Source: UBA1206 sp045643125 (GTDB taxonomy: Bacteria; Bacillota; Clostridia; Oscillospirales; CAG-382). Taken from it: DNA of 64,000 bases. Positions 25,158 through 35,495 of the stretch are shown piece by piece. The notes beneath the pieces were generated by a model that did no database searches, had not been told where the DNA came from, and was given only the letters and a program-made list of their open reading frames with translations. The number at the start of each line of letters is the position of its first letter. The first letter of the stretch is position 1. The position numbers were made by a program, and so were the translations under genes. The stretch is taken from the NCBI GenBank assembly GCA_045643125.1, contig JAZUKE010000085.1, forward strand, positions 15,479-79,478, read 5' to 3'.

Positions 25158-28100
25158 TCAGCCGTGTCTGGTGTTATACTGCACAAGCTCCTCAAGCTTG
25201 ATTTCAAGCACGTCTTCGCCGTATTCCTCCATAAGGTCTATCGGCGACATATTCTTCATATTCTCCGCTTCGAGAGCCAGCAGCTTCATAATGTCGAATC
25301 CGCCGTCGTCTTCGGTGTCGCTTGATGTGCTTGTCTCCGGCTCTTCCGCCTTGCTTTCGGTCTTTTCTTCGGCTTTTTCCGCATTGTCGGCGTTCTGTAC
25401 GGCGGGAACGGAGGACGCGGAAAGCTCCGCTTTCTTGCTTTCCATTTCCTTTTCCAATTCTTCCCTTACGGAACGGCGGATCTCCTGCATCATCGTGTCG
25501 TAGCTGAATCTTCCGAGCAGTTCGCCGAGCATTTTTTCGGTCTCGTTAGATACGGGGGCGGTCTGAACGACGACTGTCGGCGAAACGTCAGCCGGACGGT
25601 TAGTCTTTTCAGTCACGTCTTCGACAGATACCTTCTTTGATGCGGAACGCATTTTCCCGAACTCTGCGGGATCGTCCGGGATATCGGGGATATCAAGGTC
25701 GTCCGCTTCGTCTTCGATGACAACGGGTGCGGAGACGGCTTCCGTCTTTGCCTTTTGCGGCGTCACGGCAACGGACGCGGCTTCGTCTTCGCTTATTTCT
25801 ATGAAGCTGACGCTGCCCGACGTGTTCTTTTTGCGGAACAGTCCGTTGTCGGAGACGGTCTCGCTCTTTTTCTTCTTTATTTCATTTACGCTGTTTTCGT
25901 GTTTTTCACGGCTGCCGCCGATGAATTCTTCCCATTTTGCTTCTCCGCTTTCGCCTGCGAAATAGCGGGTGCCGTAGTCTTCCTCGGAGAACATCGCAAC
26001 GACGTCGTCGGGGACTTCGACCTTGAACGTGGAGCGGCTCTGCGGCGACATAATGGTGAACGCCTGACCGCGAGGTGCGGAAACGATCTGTTCCTGCTCG
26101 CTTTCGTTGATGCCGCCCGCTTTTTCATAAAGCGTGCAGAGGTCGCCGATATCGTTGGGTGAAAGCGAGAAGATAAAGCTGTATTGGCAGGCGTTGATTA
26201 TCGCGGTGGATTTTCTTGCGATCTCTTCGCTGCCGACAAAGTCCTTTATGTTCTGCGTAATGACTATCTGCATACCGTTGTATTTTCTGATACGCTTTGC
26301 GAGCTGGAACATAAAGTCAAGCGCCACGGGGAATTTGGTGTCGATGAAGACGTGCGCTTCGTCGATGACGACGACGATCTTTCTGTTCAGCTTGTGGCGC
26401 GTGTTGTAATCGCGGTTTTTGATGATCTCGTTGTCGATATATTTGAGGACAAGGAGCATCTGCGCGTTGGCGATGGCGCCGTTGCGGTTTGCGAGCAGGC
26501 TTTGGAAATTGAAAACGGTAAAGTTTTCGTCCGTGGTGACCGTACTCGGGCCGTTCCAGATATTGGCGTTTCTGCCGCCGCTTGAGAATTTTGCGATATA
26601 GTTCATAAGCGTGCGGAGCATAGTGCGGATATATTCATTATCCGTTGACTGAAATTCCGAAAGGATAGCGTCGTACAGATCGTCGAACGTCGGGTAGTCC
26701 TCGGGTGTGAGAACGGAAAGGTCGGTCTCTCCGCTTATTCCCATATTGGTATACATACGGTCGATAAGCGAATTGAGGTATTCCATCGCGTCCTTGTCGC
26801 AGTCGGGGAGTATCTGACGGAAGAATTCTTCGAGGAATTGCAGATGCGTTGCGTAAGTGCCCGAAACGGAGGAGCCGTCGGCTTCGTCATCGTCGAGCGC
26901 GGTGATGATGTGGAACGGGTTGAGACGTCCGTACTGCGCGTTGCCGACGTTGATGAATTTGCCGTGCAGATTCGCGGCAAGCTCGGTATATTCGTTTTCG
27001 GGGTCGAGGATGAATATTTTTGCGTCGTCGGCGGCAAGGTTGGAAAGCAGGCTCTTGGCGGCAAACGATTTACCGGAGCCGGATTTGCCGACGATGACCA
27101 TATTCGAGTTGACACGCTCGCTGTCGCGGCGGAAGAAGTCTATGAACACGGGAACGCCGTCGGACGAGCCGAGTTTGACGCCGTTTTTGTCGGAAATGTG
27201 GGCGAATATCCACGGATAGCATCCCGCAACGGAGTTGCTCGGTATGCCTCTGCCCTTTTTATACAAAGGATCCCAGCCGCTTATCTGCGACGCGACAAAA
27301 GCGTTCACCTGGTCGAAATCCATAGCGTTCAGGCGCATATTGCTTTCACGGTACACACGTCTTACGGTGCGTTTCATATTGGCGATGACGGAAAGCGAGG
27401 AATTGAGGTCTTCTATCTTTTTGCCGAGCGACGCGGACGTAGCCATAATGTCGTACGCGGTGACGAAAACATTGACTTCAAGCAGCGTCTCGTTGTCGCC
27501 CTTGAGGGTGGTAAGCAAACTGCTCAACGTGTCGATATGGTCCTGCAATTCGATCTTGCGCGAGTCGATGCCCGTACTCATATACATAACACGAAGTTCC
27601 TGCAAGGATCTGTCGATACCTCTGACAGCCTTTTCACGGTCCATCGGTCTGCATTTCACGACGACTTTCGTTGCCGGTATGGACATAACGCTTGCAAGCC
27701 ACGCGTCATCGACGAGCGACGGATAAGACACGATACGCATATTGTGAGTCAAAATGCCGTTTACGTTCACGGTGCGGTATTTCATATTGACGCTTTCGGG
27801 CATAGCCCATTCCGCGTACTTTGACGGATCGACGTGGTCTATATCGCGTTCGTTGAAGTCAAGTCCGTTGGTATATTTGAGGAACACGGCAAGCTGCTTG
27901 TCGTCAAGCCGTCTCACGTTCATTTCGCCGTTTGAAAGCGTATCCAACGCGCTGAAAACCGTATTGTGGAGCTGATTCTTGTCGCTGTCGAACAGCACCA
28001 TATAATAGAACGGCTGCACGACTTTTTCGTTGTAGCAGAGATTTTCGAGGTCGTTTATCCTATCGCACAGCACTTCGATGCGGGCTTTGAATTCGTCCTC

Positions 28101-28910
28101 GGAAAGTACGCCGTTTTCATAGGAATTTCTGATGTCTTCGACTTTTTTGTATTCGTTCTGCAGATATTCGTCATAAAGAGTCGGGCGTTCGATCTTGACG
28201 ATGTTGGCAGCATAGTTCGCGGAAAGCGAGCGCAGCACCCTGCCGACGCTGTTGTCTATCGAATTTATGCGTCTGCTCGGAGACAGAAAACGGAATTCGA
28301 CCGGGTCGATCTCGATGACCGCGCCGTAGTATTCGCCTCCGTACTCGATAAAGCCGTCCTTTATTCCGGTGAACGGTATGGTCTCTTTCATCGGCTCTGC
28401 TTTGAGCTTCTTGCCGGAACGCTTCTCGGTCTTTCTTGCGGCGCTCTGATTTGCGCGTTTGAGCCAGATGGCGTCCTCTTCCTCTTTGGTCAGCGTTTTG
28501 CTCTTTAATTTTTTGTCGTCGGCTTTGCGCTCGGCTTTTTCGGCTTTGAGCCTTGCCTTGCGCTCGTCGGGCGTTTCCGCCTTTACTTCCGGCTCTTTTT
28601 CTTCCGTTTCTCCGTTTTCGGGGTGCGAAACGAGTTCAGCGTCGGGGACAGAGCGTGTGAAATTGCGTTTATACGCAAAATGGCGCAGAACGTGGAGGAC
28701 GAAGATATAGTTCGGCTCCGAATCAAGGCGCACCAAAAGGGCGGCAGTAAGCAGTATTATGCCGAAAATAATATATATCTTTCCCGGGATGGTGGACGTA
28801 AGCACGAACACGACGAGTATCGCCGCCGCCACGGAAATTATTATATCGCTGAGAGTAACCCCTTTGAAAAGTTCTATCTGAACCTTTGTTTTTCCGGGTA
28901 TCAGTCTCAC
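25158..28910 (-). CDS. PrgI-VirB4 fusion: type IV secretion ATPase with N-terminal membrane domain
   Basis: The protein has 1250 residues. Residues 1-85 are a PrgI-like domain with two adjacent membrane helices (IIISVAAAILVVFVLT and IYIIFGIILLTAALLV). About 250-1000 is a VirB4/TraE ATPase with Walker A GKSGSGKSFAAKS near 608, Walker B VVVIDEAHVFID near 850 and the follow-up KRIRKYNGMQIVITQN. The C-terminal ~220 residues are acidic and low-complexity. In Gram-positive conjugation systems PrgI and VirB4 are usually separate adjacent genes, so the fusion is notable. VirB4 energises pilus or substrate transfer at the inner face of the membrane. Neighbours are the VirB6-like gene upstream and the STAS gene downstream. 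Confidence 0.92.
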   Translation of the reverse strand: MRLIPGKTKVQIELFKGVTLSDIIISVAAAILVVFVLTSTIPGKIYIIFGIILLTAALLVRLDSEPNYIFVLHVLRHFAYKRNFTRSVPDAELVSHPENGETEEKEPEVKAETPDERKARLKAEKAERKADDKKLKSKTLTKEEEDAIWLKRANQSAARKTEKRSGKKLKAEPMKETIPFTGIKDGFIEYGGEYYGAVIEIDPVEFRFLSPSRRINSIDNSVGRVLRSLSANYAANIVKIERPTLYDEYLQNEYKKVEDIRNSYENGVLSEDEFKARIEVLCDRINDLENLCYNEKVVQPFYYMVLFDSDKNQLHNTVFSALDTLSNGEMNVRRLDDKQLAVFLKYTNGLDFNERDIDHVDPSKYAEWAMPESVNMKYRTVNVNGILTHNMRIVSYPSLVDDAWLASVMSIPATKVVVKCRPMDREKAVRGIDRSLQELRVMYMSTGIDSRKIELQDHIDTLSSLLTTLKGDNETLLEVNVFVTAYDIMATSASLGKKIEDLNSSLSVIANMKRTVRRVYRESNMRLNAMDFDQVNAFVASQISGWDPLYKKGRGIPSNSVAGCYPWIFAHISDKNGVKLGSSDGVPVFIDFFRRDSERVNSNMVIVGKSGSGKSFAAKSLLSNLAADDAKIFILDPENEYTELAANLHGKFINVGNAQYGRLNPFHIITALDDDEADGSSVSGTYATHLQFLEEFFRQILPDCDKDAMEYLNSLIDRMYTNMGISGETDLSVLTPEDYPTFDDLYDAILSEFQSTDNEYIRTMLRTLMNYIAKFSSGGRNANIWNGPSTVTTDENFTVFNFQSLLANRNGAIANAQMLLVLKYIDNEIIKNRDYNTRHKLNRKIVVVIDEAHVFIDTKFPVALDFMFQLAKRIRKYNGMQIVITQNIKDFVGSEEIARKSTAIINACQYSFIFSLSPNDIGDLCTLYEKAGGINESEQEQIVSAPRGQAFTIMSPQSRSTFKVEVPDDVVAMFSEEDYGTRYFAGESGEAKWEEFIGGSREKHENSVNEIKKKKSETVSDNGLFRKKNTSGSVSFIEISEDEAASVAVTPQKAKTEAVSAPVVIEDEADDLDIPDIPDDPAEFGKMRSASKKVSVEDVTEKTNRPADVSPTVVVQTAPVSNETEKMLGELLGRFSYDTMMQEIRRSVREELEKEMESKKAELSASSVPAVQNADNAEKAEEKTESKAEEPETSTSSDTEDDGGFDIMKLLALEAENMKNMSPIDLMEEYGEDVLEIKLEELVQYNTRHG

Positions 28911-28964
28911 AAGGGTCCACCGCCTTTCGTCATATCTTGCCCGCTATACGCGGGTGAAGTGTCA

Positions 28965-30929
28965 TTATTTTTTGTCATTTCCGGGCATTATGCCGCTCGG
29001 AATGTTCTTGTTGCCGTTGTTGTCCTGATAAGAAGGATTGTTCTGAACGTGCTGTTTGTACTGTTCGACAAACGGGTTTTCTTCGTTCTTATTCTTTGCC
29101 GTGTCCGCTTTTTGCTTTGATTCGGCTTCCTTCCTTTCGGCTGCGGCTTTCTTGCCGCCGACTCCGACGCCGTACTTTCTTTCGCTTTCTTCAAGCGACT
29201 TCATACCGACTTCCTTCTGACGGCTCTTGATCTGACCTTCGGTCTCGTGCTTGGCGAGGTTGTATATGCCTCTTGCACCGCCGATGAACAGACCGCCCTT
29301 CTGCGACATATAGTTCTTGGCGTCCATCAGCTTGCCGCCGACGTATTTACCTGCGGAAACAACGCCCGTCATATTCGCCGCGGCGCTTACCGTGCTGCCT
29401 ATCGCACCGGCTGTCCTGCTGAACGTCCTGCCCGCAAGTCCGCTCATATCGCCTGCGCGTACCGACGCATAGCCTGCGCTGTTGGCAAGTATGCCGGTGA
29501 CGATCTCGCTGAACTTATTTGCGGCTTCGATGGAACCGACAATAAGCAGCGCCTTGGCAAGAATGTTTGCCGTGGGCGATTCCGAAAGCAGTACGAGCTT
29601 GGTATCGAGGATCACGGGAATGAATATCATAACGAGACGCATCGGGATGATGCACCCGAACACGCCGAACATCTGCACGACGGTGGAGGTTATCCACTGC
29701 TTGAATTTTTCGCCGTTGTCGAGCGGCGACGTTGCGATTATCGGCGGAGCTATGATATACAGACCTATGAGGTTGAACATACGCGCTATGCAGTTGAAAA
29801 TACATATCGCAAGGTTTTTCATCGTAAAGTACGCCATAAGCACTATCGTGACGTACGATATGCCCGAAAGCCCTATGTTGAATGCGTCCTTTACCTGGTT
29901 TTTGTTATAAATCGACTGCTTTCCGTAATAGAACGGGCCTCTGACCGCGTCGGTTATCGCGGGGCTTTTGTTGTAGGAATTGTTCTTTGCCGCTTCAAGC
30001 GTACCCATAAGGAAGATCACTCTGTCGAGCGTACATTCATCCGACGCAGTACCCGACGAGGAGCCGTAATGGAGCGATATTTTCTCTATCGGCTTGAACG
30101 AAGCGTCCTTGCGGAGCAGTTCCATAAGCTCGAGCATCTTCGCGGACGTGTCGGTATAGGCGTCTATCTTCTGTTCCCTGTTCGGATCGCAGCTGCGGAT
30201 GAGCGATTGGAGCGCCGACTGCCACGTTTCGCCGTTTTCGGTGTCATAATAGAAGTCGAATACTCCGTTTTGCTGAAGATAGAGCAGATCCTCCCTTATT
30301 TCGTTATAACAGCTGTTCAGATTGTATCGGCTGTTGTACGACGAGTTGAGCGAGTAGTTGCCTATCGTATTGTAGATACGCGCCATCGCGGCAAATTCAA
30401 GGTTGGTGAATTTATGTTCTTTGTCGTATTCAAAGTTTCCGGCATTGTCGAAAATAAAGCTGACCTGCTGGATAAGCACGTTCGTTATGTTTATCGACGC
30501 CGCCATTATCGCGTTCATCAGAAGTATCGTGAGTATGTTCTTACCGGCGCTGACCAGCATCATACCGTAGGACTGCTGCTGTTTTCCGTTGATATCGGCG
30601 GCTTTCCGTATGACTGCTATTATCAGCATCGCAAACGTAATGACTATCCCGATAAGCGCCATTCCCCAATATATATCGTTGATAAGCGAATTGCCGAAGA
30701 AAATATTTATGAGATAATCCTTCTGACCGTTATAGGAAACCTTTTTTATACCGGCAAATACCGAAAAGAATTCGTAGACGAGCTTGACGATTTTACACAG
30801 TGCCGCAACTATGTCGTAGAAAAGGCTGCCGAAAAAGTTGCCTATGGCACCGTTTATGGCGCTTCCTATGGCATCGACTACGCCGTCGAGGAAGTCCATT
30901 ATGCCGTCAAATATTCCGCCTAACATCAT
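28965..30929 (-). CDS. VirB6/TrbL-like polytopic channel protein
   Basis: The protein has 654 residues. The N-terminal ~60 residues are glycine-rich and amphipathic (GIMDFLDGVVDAIGSAINGAIG). Membrane segments lie near 90-115, 130-165, 355-395 and 410-470. A long extracytoplasmic loop lies between about 170 and 340, and a charged cytoplasmic tail follows from about 550 (ESERKYGVGVGGKKAAAERKEAESKQKAD). Size, topology and position between coupling protein and VirB4 genes match the VirB6-like channel proteins of Gram-positive type IV systems. Primary-sequence conservation in this family is low, so the call rests on context as much as sequence. Confidence 0.8.
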   Translation of the reverse strand: MMLGGIFDGIMDFLDGVVDAIGSAINGAIGNFFGSLFYDIVAALCKIVKLVYEFFSVFAGIKKVSYNGQKDYLINIFFGNSLINDIYWGMALIGIVITFAMLIIAVIRKAADINGKQQQSYGMMLVSAGKNILTILLMNAIMAASINITNVLIQQVSFIFDNAGNFEYDKEHKFTNLEFAAMARIYNTIGNYSLNSSYNSRYNLNSCYNEIREDLLYLQQNGVFDFYYDTENGETWQSALQSLIRSCDPNREQKIDAYTDTSAKMLELMELLRKDASFKPIEKISLHYGSSSGTASDECTLDRVIFLMGTLEAAKNNSYNKSPAITDAVRGPFYYGKQSIYNKNQVKDAFNIGLSGISYVTIVLMAYFTMKNLAICIFNCIARMFNLIGLYIIAPPIIATSPLDNGEKFKQWITSTVVQMFGVFGCIIPMRLVMIFIPVILDTKLVLLSESPTANILAKALLIVGSIEAANKFSEIVTGILANSAGYASVRAGDMSGLAGRTFSRTAGAIGSTVSAAANMTGVVSAGKYVGGKLMDAKNYMSQKGGLFIGGARGIYNLAKHETEGQIKSRQKEVGMKSLEESERKYGVGVGGKKAAAERKEAESKQKADTAKNKNEENPFVEQYKQHVQNNPSYQDNNGNKNIPSGIMPGNDKK

Positions 30930-30977
30930 TGTTTGTCACCTTGCTTTCTTTTGCAAATCCGCAAAAAAGTCGTTTGC

Positions 30978-31901
30978 TCATCTGATACGGTGTTTTTTTC
31001 TTGACATCACGAGATACGCGATGAGTGCCGCTATAAGGGCGGCGACTATTACGATAAAAATGATACTGTTGAAATTGAAATAAATATCTATCACGAACGA
31101 ATACACGGTCAGATTTCCCGCGGCGTCGGCAACGGTTATTTCGTAACTGCCGTTCTGGATAAGTTCTTTTGAATACGGGATCTCGTTCCCGTTGAGCTTA
31201 ATGAGTATCCTTGCGCCGTCTTCGAGGTCGGAGATATCGACTTTTCCCTTTGCGTGACCGTCGATGACGTTTTCGAGTTTAAGTACGGGCGGCGTATGAT
31301 CGACCGTAAACTGCACCGAATAGACCATATCGGTGTTTATACATCTGTACTCGATGGTATAATCGCCCTCTTTTTCGGTCCCTGCCGTTCTGCCGCTGAA
31401 AGTGACATATTCGCCGTTGTAAAGCACGGACGCTATTTCAAATCCGTTCGGCACGGTATAATCGTAAATCAGCCCCGTTCTTTTGCCGAGTATCGTAAAG
31501 CGGATCTGCTTCTGCGCGTCGTCGTTGAACATAATGACGTAGCTGCCCGCCGCGGATATCGACGTCGTGTCGTTGTTGATGAGTTCCTTGCTGTCGCGGT
31601 AGATCTTTGCTTTAAGTCCTTCGTCGAACGAAACGGAAACCGTCTGCGTGGTGGCGATATCAGCCGGCACGTTAAGGTATACCTTTCCTTCGGCGAAGTC
31701 GTAAACGTAAGCCTTTTTAATTCTGTCGTAATAAACGTCCGCGTACACGCGCACAAGCTCGTCGTCGTTCCCGCTTTTTCCTTTCGGCTCTCCCGTTCTG
31801 TCGTCAAGCTCGCCCTCGTAATCCATATCCGCGGCGGAAACGGCAAGCGGAAACGCGAACATCAGCAAAATCAATGCAAACGCGATGATCCTATTTCTCA
31901 T
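30978..31901 (-). CDS. Signal-peptide protein with Ig-like module and C-terminal membrane anchor
   Basis: The protein has 307 residues: a signal peptide (about 1-23, ending AVSAAD), an extracytoplasmic part, then a C-terminal membrane helix (about 277-298) and a basic tail MSRKKHRIR. The phrase FTVDHTPPVLKLENV followed by NGSYEITVADAAGNLTVYSF is typical of bacterial Ig-like domains. The topology places the Ig-like part on the outer surface. It lies between the VirD4-like and VirB6-like genes, where Gram-positive systems often carry an adhesin-like or VirB8-like subunit; neither identity is established. Confidence 0.65.
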   Translation of the reverse strand: MRNRIIAFALILLMFAFPLAVSAADMDYEGELDDRTGEPKGKSGNDDELVRVYADVYYDRIKKAYVYDFAEGKVYLNVPADIATTQTVSVSFDEGLKAKIYRDSKELINNDTTSISAAGSYVIMFNDDAQKQIRFTILGKRTGLIYDYTVPNGFEIASVLYNGEYVTFSGRTAGTEKEGDYTIEYRCINTDMVYSVQFTVDHTPPVLKLENVIDGHAKGKVDISDLEDGARILIKLNGNEIPYSKELIQNGSYEITVADAAGNLTVYSFVIDIYFNFNSIIFIVIVAALIAALIAYLVMSRKKHRIR

Positions 31902-31923
31902 AATATCCGCTCCTTTCCGTTAT

Positions 31924-33936
31924 TCAGCCGCCGACGACAAGACTGTTTCTCTTGTTGATGTCATAGAACACATCATCCGCGCGGAAAACGTGCGAACGGA
32001 ATTCTTCCATATCCATTTTGCCGAATTTATAGTATTTGCATCTGTACGACGGGGTATATTTCGTTTTCAGCGGGTAGTTGCCGAACGTGACTATGATGGC
32101 GTTGCCCGTGGATTCCTTGTTGTTGAGCTTCTGCAGTTCGGACGGGTAGATGAGCGGACGTGTCTGAAGCTGATTGGAGATATTGACGTCGCCCTCTTTG
32201 GAGCCGGTGCTTGACGAAGTGCTGGTCGTCCTTACGGTCTTGTTGCCGCAAAGCTCGGAAAACTCCTTGCACGTTCCTATATCGTTGGAGCCGATGAACA
32301 TTTTCATCGCGCAGTTGGATTTTACGACGTCAGCCACGCCTTCGCCGTAAATATTGTTGAGCTGCGCGTAGCTTTGTACGACCATATTGAACCATATCTT
32401 GCGGCTTCTGCCGACGGTTATCATCTTGTCGAATTTTTCGATCTTGGGCATATTGCCGAATTCATCCATTATGAAATAGACGTTGCGCGGAAGCGAAAGA
32501 TCTTCCCTCGAAGACGCGACTTTGATGAGCGCTTTATACATACTCAGAACGAACAGCGACGCGAGTCCGTGACGGGTGTCCTTTTCGTCGGGTATTTTGA
32601 GGAAAAGCACGGTCGGACGGTCGGCAAACTGTTCGGCGTGGATATCGGTCGCGGAGGTGAGCCCGCATATACCGCGGTCGTTGAACAGATTCATCTTGTC
32701 GAACGTTATCGACATATAGCTCGAAAGCGTCTGCTCGGCAGATGCAAGCACCTGACGCGAAAGCGTGACCGCCTGCGACAGCGGGCTTCTGCCGGCAAAG
32801 TAATTTTTGAGGGCTTTATAGTTGTTTTCGCTGTTGGTAAGTATCTTGTTGAGGTTGAAGAAATTGAATTTTTCCTTTGTCATTTCAAGACGCGGGTCTT
32901 CGCTGTCTTCAAGCATCGCAAGGCAGGTGGCAAGCACGATGGAGCGTGCACCTTTTTCCCAAAGCGGATCTTTTTCGTTGGTTATGGGGCATATACCGGA
33001 AACGAGGTCGTTCAGATCCTCGAACATTTCGTCGTATATCTTCTGTTTTGCAACGGCAACGTCGTCCTGACAATGGTGCAGGTCGGCGTAGGCTTTGCCG
33101 TTCCATTCGCACCAGAGGCTTCCGCTTTCGCACACGCCGTCGACTTTTTTCAGATCGGGATAATTGTCCATAGGATCGCGGTGCGCGACGATGCCGCTGC
33201 CCGCTTTGAGGTATTCGCGGTACATATCCCATATCGGCTCAAGCGGATTCCAGCGCGAAGACGAATAGGTGTCGCGCAGGTCGAGGACGAGTACGTCGTA
33301 GCCGCGTTCCTTGAGGTATTTGGAGTGCAACTCAAAAAGCTCGCCCTTCGGGTCGGTGATTATCATACTCGATCCGCAGTTGGTGGCAGCGAGAAGCTGT
33401 ATCATCGGGTTGATGAAGGTAGTCGTTTTGCCGGAGCCGGTGGAGCCGATGACGAGCGAATGTGCGCCCGACATAAAGTTGACCTTGAGTTTGCCTTTGT
33501 TGTCCACGAGTGCGCGTACCGGGATGCCGTCCTTTTTCACTCCGGCAAGTCCTTCGTACATTACGGGCGCAAAGTTGGAATCTCTTTCTTTTTCAGTCAT
33601 AAAACGGCTGTTTTCGAGCACGCTCGCATCGACGTCGCCGCCCTTATCGCCTCTTGAAAAGATGCCGTCGCCGAAATTGAGGTTCATCCCGGAGCTTATC
33701 CAATAAAGGACGATTCCGATGATGACCGCGGCAAGTCCGACCAAAAGAGTTCTCGGTTCAAGCAGGTAAGCGGGATTGAGCGCAAAGCCGTTGCCCCTGA
33801 TTATATCTCCGACGCCGGAAAGTATGCTGACTATGAGAAAGCCTATGAGCAGTGAACCGACAAGGATAATGAAGGCATAAAGCACCCAGAGCCATTTTGA
33901 TTTTCCTTTCATTTTTCCCGTGAGATGACCGAACAT
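31924..33936 (-). CDS. VirD4/TraG-type coupling protein
   Basis: The protein has 670 residues. Two N-terminal membrane helices (about 16-40 and 63-83) are followed by Walker A GSTGSGKTTTFINP (164-177), SSMIITDPKGELFELHS, a helical all-alpha insert, and Walker B VYFIMDEFGNMPKIEKF near 487. These mark the T4SS coupling ATPase that recruits substrates, DNA-protein or protein, to the channel. In conjugative elements a relaxase would be its client; none is present in this window, which favours a protein-secretion role or an incomplete element. It is followed after ~22 bases by the Ig-like membrane protein gene. Confidence 0.95.
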   Translation of the reverse strand: MFGHLTGKMKGKSKWLWVLYAFIILVGSLLIGFLIVSILSGVGDIIRGNGFALNPAYLLEPRTLLVGLAAVIIGIVLYWISSGMNLNFGDGIFSRGDKGGDVDASVLENSRFMTEKERDSNFAPVMYEGLAGVKKDGIPVRALVDNKGKLKVNFMSGAHSLVIGSTGSGKTTTFINPMIQLLAATNCGSSMIITDPKGELFELHSKYLKERGYDVLVLDLRDTYSSSRWNPLEPIWDMYREYLKAGSGIVAHRDPMDNYPDLKKVDGVCESGSLWCEWNGKAYADLHHCQDDVAVAKQKIYDEMFEDLNDLVSGICPITNEKDPLWEKGARSIVLATCLAMLEDSEDPRLEMTKEKFNFFNLNKILTNSENNYKALKNYFAGRSPLSQAVTLSRQVLASAEQTLSSYMSITFDKMNLFNDRGICGLTSATDIHAEQFADRPTVLFLKIPDEKDTRHGLASLFVLSMYKALIKVASSREDLSLPRNVYFIMDEFGNMPKIEKFDKMITVGRSRKIWFNMVVQSYAQLNNIYGEGVADVVKSNCAMKMFIGSNDIGTCKEFSELCGNKTVRTTSTSSSTGSKEGDVNISNQLQTRPLIYPSELQKLNNKESTGNAIIVTFGNYPLKTKYTPSYRCKYYKFGKMDMEEFRSHVFRADDVFYDINKRNSLVVGG

Positions 33937-33974
33937 ATTGCTCCCTCTCTTTCCTTATATATAAAAAGTCTTTA

Positions 33975-35495
33975 TCAGTTGTCGAAAACGGTTTTTGACG
34001 AATTCGTGACCGTTGTGAAATCGTACCAGTTTTCGCCTTTTTTGACGTAGTTTTCGGTGTTTGAATAGTCGCTTACGGAATTCGGTACCACGGCAAGGTA
34101 CGGATCCGTTTCGCTTGCCGTCAGTTTTCCGTAAGACGCGAAAGCCCTCCACGGGATCTCCTGTGCCGTGAAGTTGCCGTCGTACAATTCGCCGTATCCG
34201 AGGATGCACGTCCCGTGATTATCAAATACAGCCGAGCCCATATAAAGTCCGCCGGGTATGAGGATATAACCTTCGTTGTAGCAGGTTGTGCCTTTTTCGA
34301 GCTTGAAAACGGCGTTTTTATCGTGCAGCGCCAGCTTTGCACCGGATTTGACGACGATGCAGCCTTCGCCCTTGAGGGTGACTTTTTTGACCTTCGTGCC
34401 GCCTTTGCCGTCGGAAACGCGCGTTTCCTTTATGTACTCGGAATCGCAGCCCCTGCAGTAGATCGAGCCGCTGCCGGACGTTTTGTATTCCGTCGAAATA
34501 ACGGAAGCGTTTTCCTGAAGCAGCAGCGTGCCGTAATTATATATCGTTCCGTTGTTGATAAGACGTCCTTCGACCGAAACGACTGCGCCGGGTTCGATTA
34601 TGAACTCCGTGCCTTCAAGTATAACGGAGCCGTCCGGGATGATGAACACGTCGCCGTCCTTTGCGGTGTAACGTTCTCCGGCTCCGCCGTAGGTTTTCCA
34701 TGTTTCTTCCCTGCTGTACCAGATACGCGAGGAAAGAGCGTAATCGGCAAGCTTGCCCATATCGTAAAACGACAGCGGTGCAAATATTTTTTTGCCTTCT
34801 CCGCTTTCGCCGAAAGCAAGCGCGGTGTTTTTCGTTTTGAAGCAGAAGCAGAACTCATAAGGACGCATTTTCACTTTTCCTCCGATGTTCTGCGGATACC
34901 AATATTCGGTATGGCCGAAAACCAGCATATTGACGTCGTTTGCGGCGGTTTTTGTAACGGATCCGTAAAACGGAGGATTTGCCGCATCCGCTTTGTCGGT
35001 CGAATAAACGTAATTCCCCTCGCTGTTTACAAGACGGTATTCGTAAAAGCCGTCGCCGCCCCAATTGTTTTTCGTTTTGGTCGTCTGAAGCGTGAACGAC
35101 GATATTTTTTCCAATGTGCAGAACGGTTCGCGGAGCTGATTTTTTGCGTCATCGCTGCTATTGTAGCATACCTTTGCAAAGTCCCCTCCCAAAGCCACGG
35201 TTTCGGCATTGTCGAGAGCGGAACGGAACGTATAGGGATAATAACTGTCAGCGGTTTTATAAACCGGAATTATGCCGTACGATACACTGTGCCAATTATT
35301 ATCGCGTGCGACCGTGTTGAGCTGCATCTCGCGTTTCAGACGATCCCAGCTGTAAACGGTGATCGTTCCTTCGGAATTTTCTCCGCCTTCCGTTCTTGCT
35401 TCAAAGCCCGGAAGCATAATAAAGGACGCAAGAATAAAAACCGTGAGCGTAAGAACACGGATCGTATTGAATATTGCTTTTTTTGACATTTTCAT
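33975..35495 (-). CDS. Secreted beta-repeat (beta-helix-like) protein
   Basis: The protein has 506 residues starting MKMSKKAIFNTIRVLTLTVF (ATG 35495 with AAAGGAT upstream; the earlier ATG adds a polar extension). The signal peptide ends near residue 33. TITVYSWDRLKREM opens the mature part. From about 280 to 440, short repeats of the form GxVxxEGxLINNGTIYNYGTLLL and GCIVVKSGAKLALHDKNAVF suggest a right-handed beta-helix. It has no anchor motif. It sits between the pilin gene (with a ~500-base repeat region between) and the coupling protein gene, so it is probably a surface or secreted component of the same machine. No enzyme residues were recognised. Confidence 0.6.
   Translation of the reverse strand: MKMSKKAIFNTIRVLTLTVFILASFIMLPGFEARTEGGENSEGTITVYSWDRLKREMQLNTVARDNNWHSVSYGIIPVYKTADSYYPYTFRSALDNAETVALGGDFAKVCYNSSDDAKNQLREPFCTLEKISSFTLQTTKTKNNWGGDGFYEYRLVNSEGNYVYSTDKADAANPPFYGSVTKTAANDVNMLVFGHTEYWYPQNIGGKVKMRPYEFCFCFKTKNTALAFGESGEGKKIFAPLSFYDMGKLADYALSSRIWYSREETWKTYGGAGERYTAKDGDVFIIPDGSVILEGTEFIIEPGAVVSVEGRLINNGTIYNYGTLLLQENASVISTEYKTSGSGSIYCRGCDSEYIKETRVSDGKGGTKVKKVTLKGEGCIVVKSGAKLALHDKNAVFKLEKGTTCYNEGYILIPGGLYMGSAVFDNHGTCILGYGELYDGNFTAQEIPWRAFASYGKLTASETDPYLAVVPNSVSDYSNTENYVKKGENWYDFTTVTNSSKTVFDN

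Noticed and set aside
29247..30923. 558-residue open frame antisense to the VirB6-like gene
   Set aside because: It is rich in Arg/Tyr/His without domains; the minus-strand frame has proper membrane segments and an operon position.
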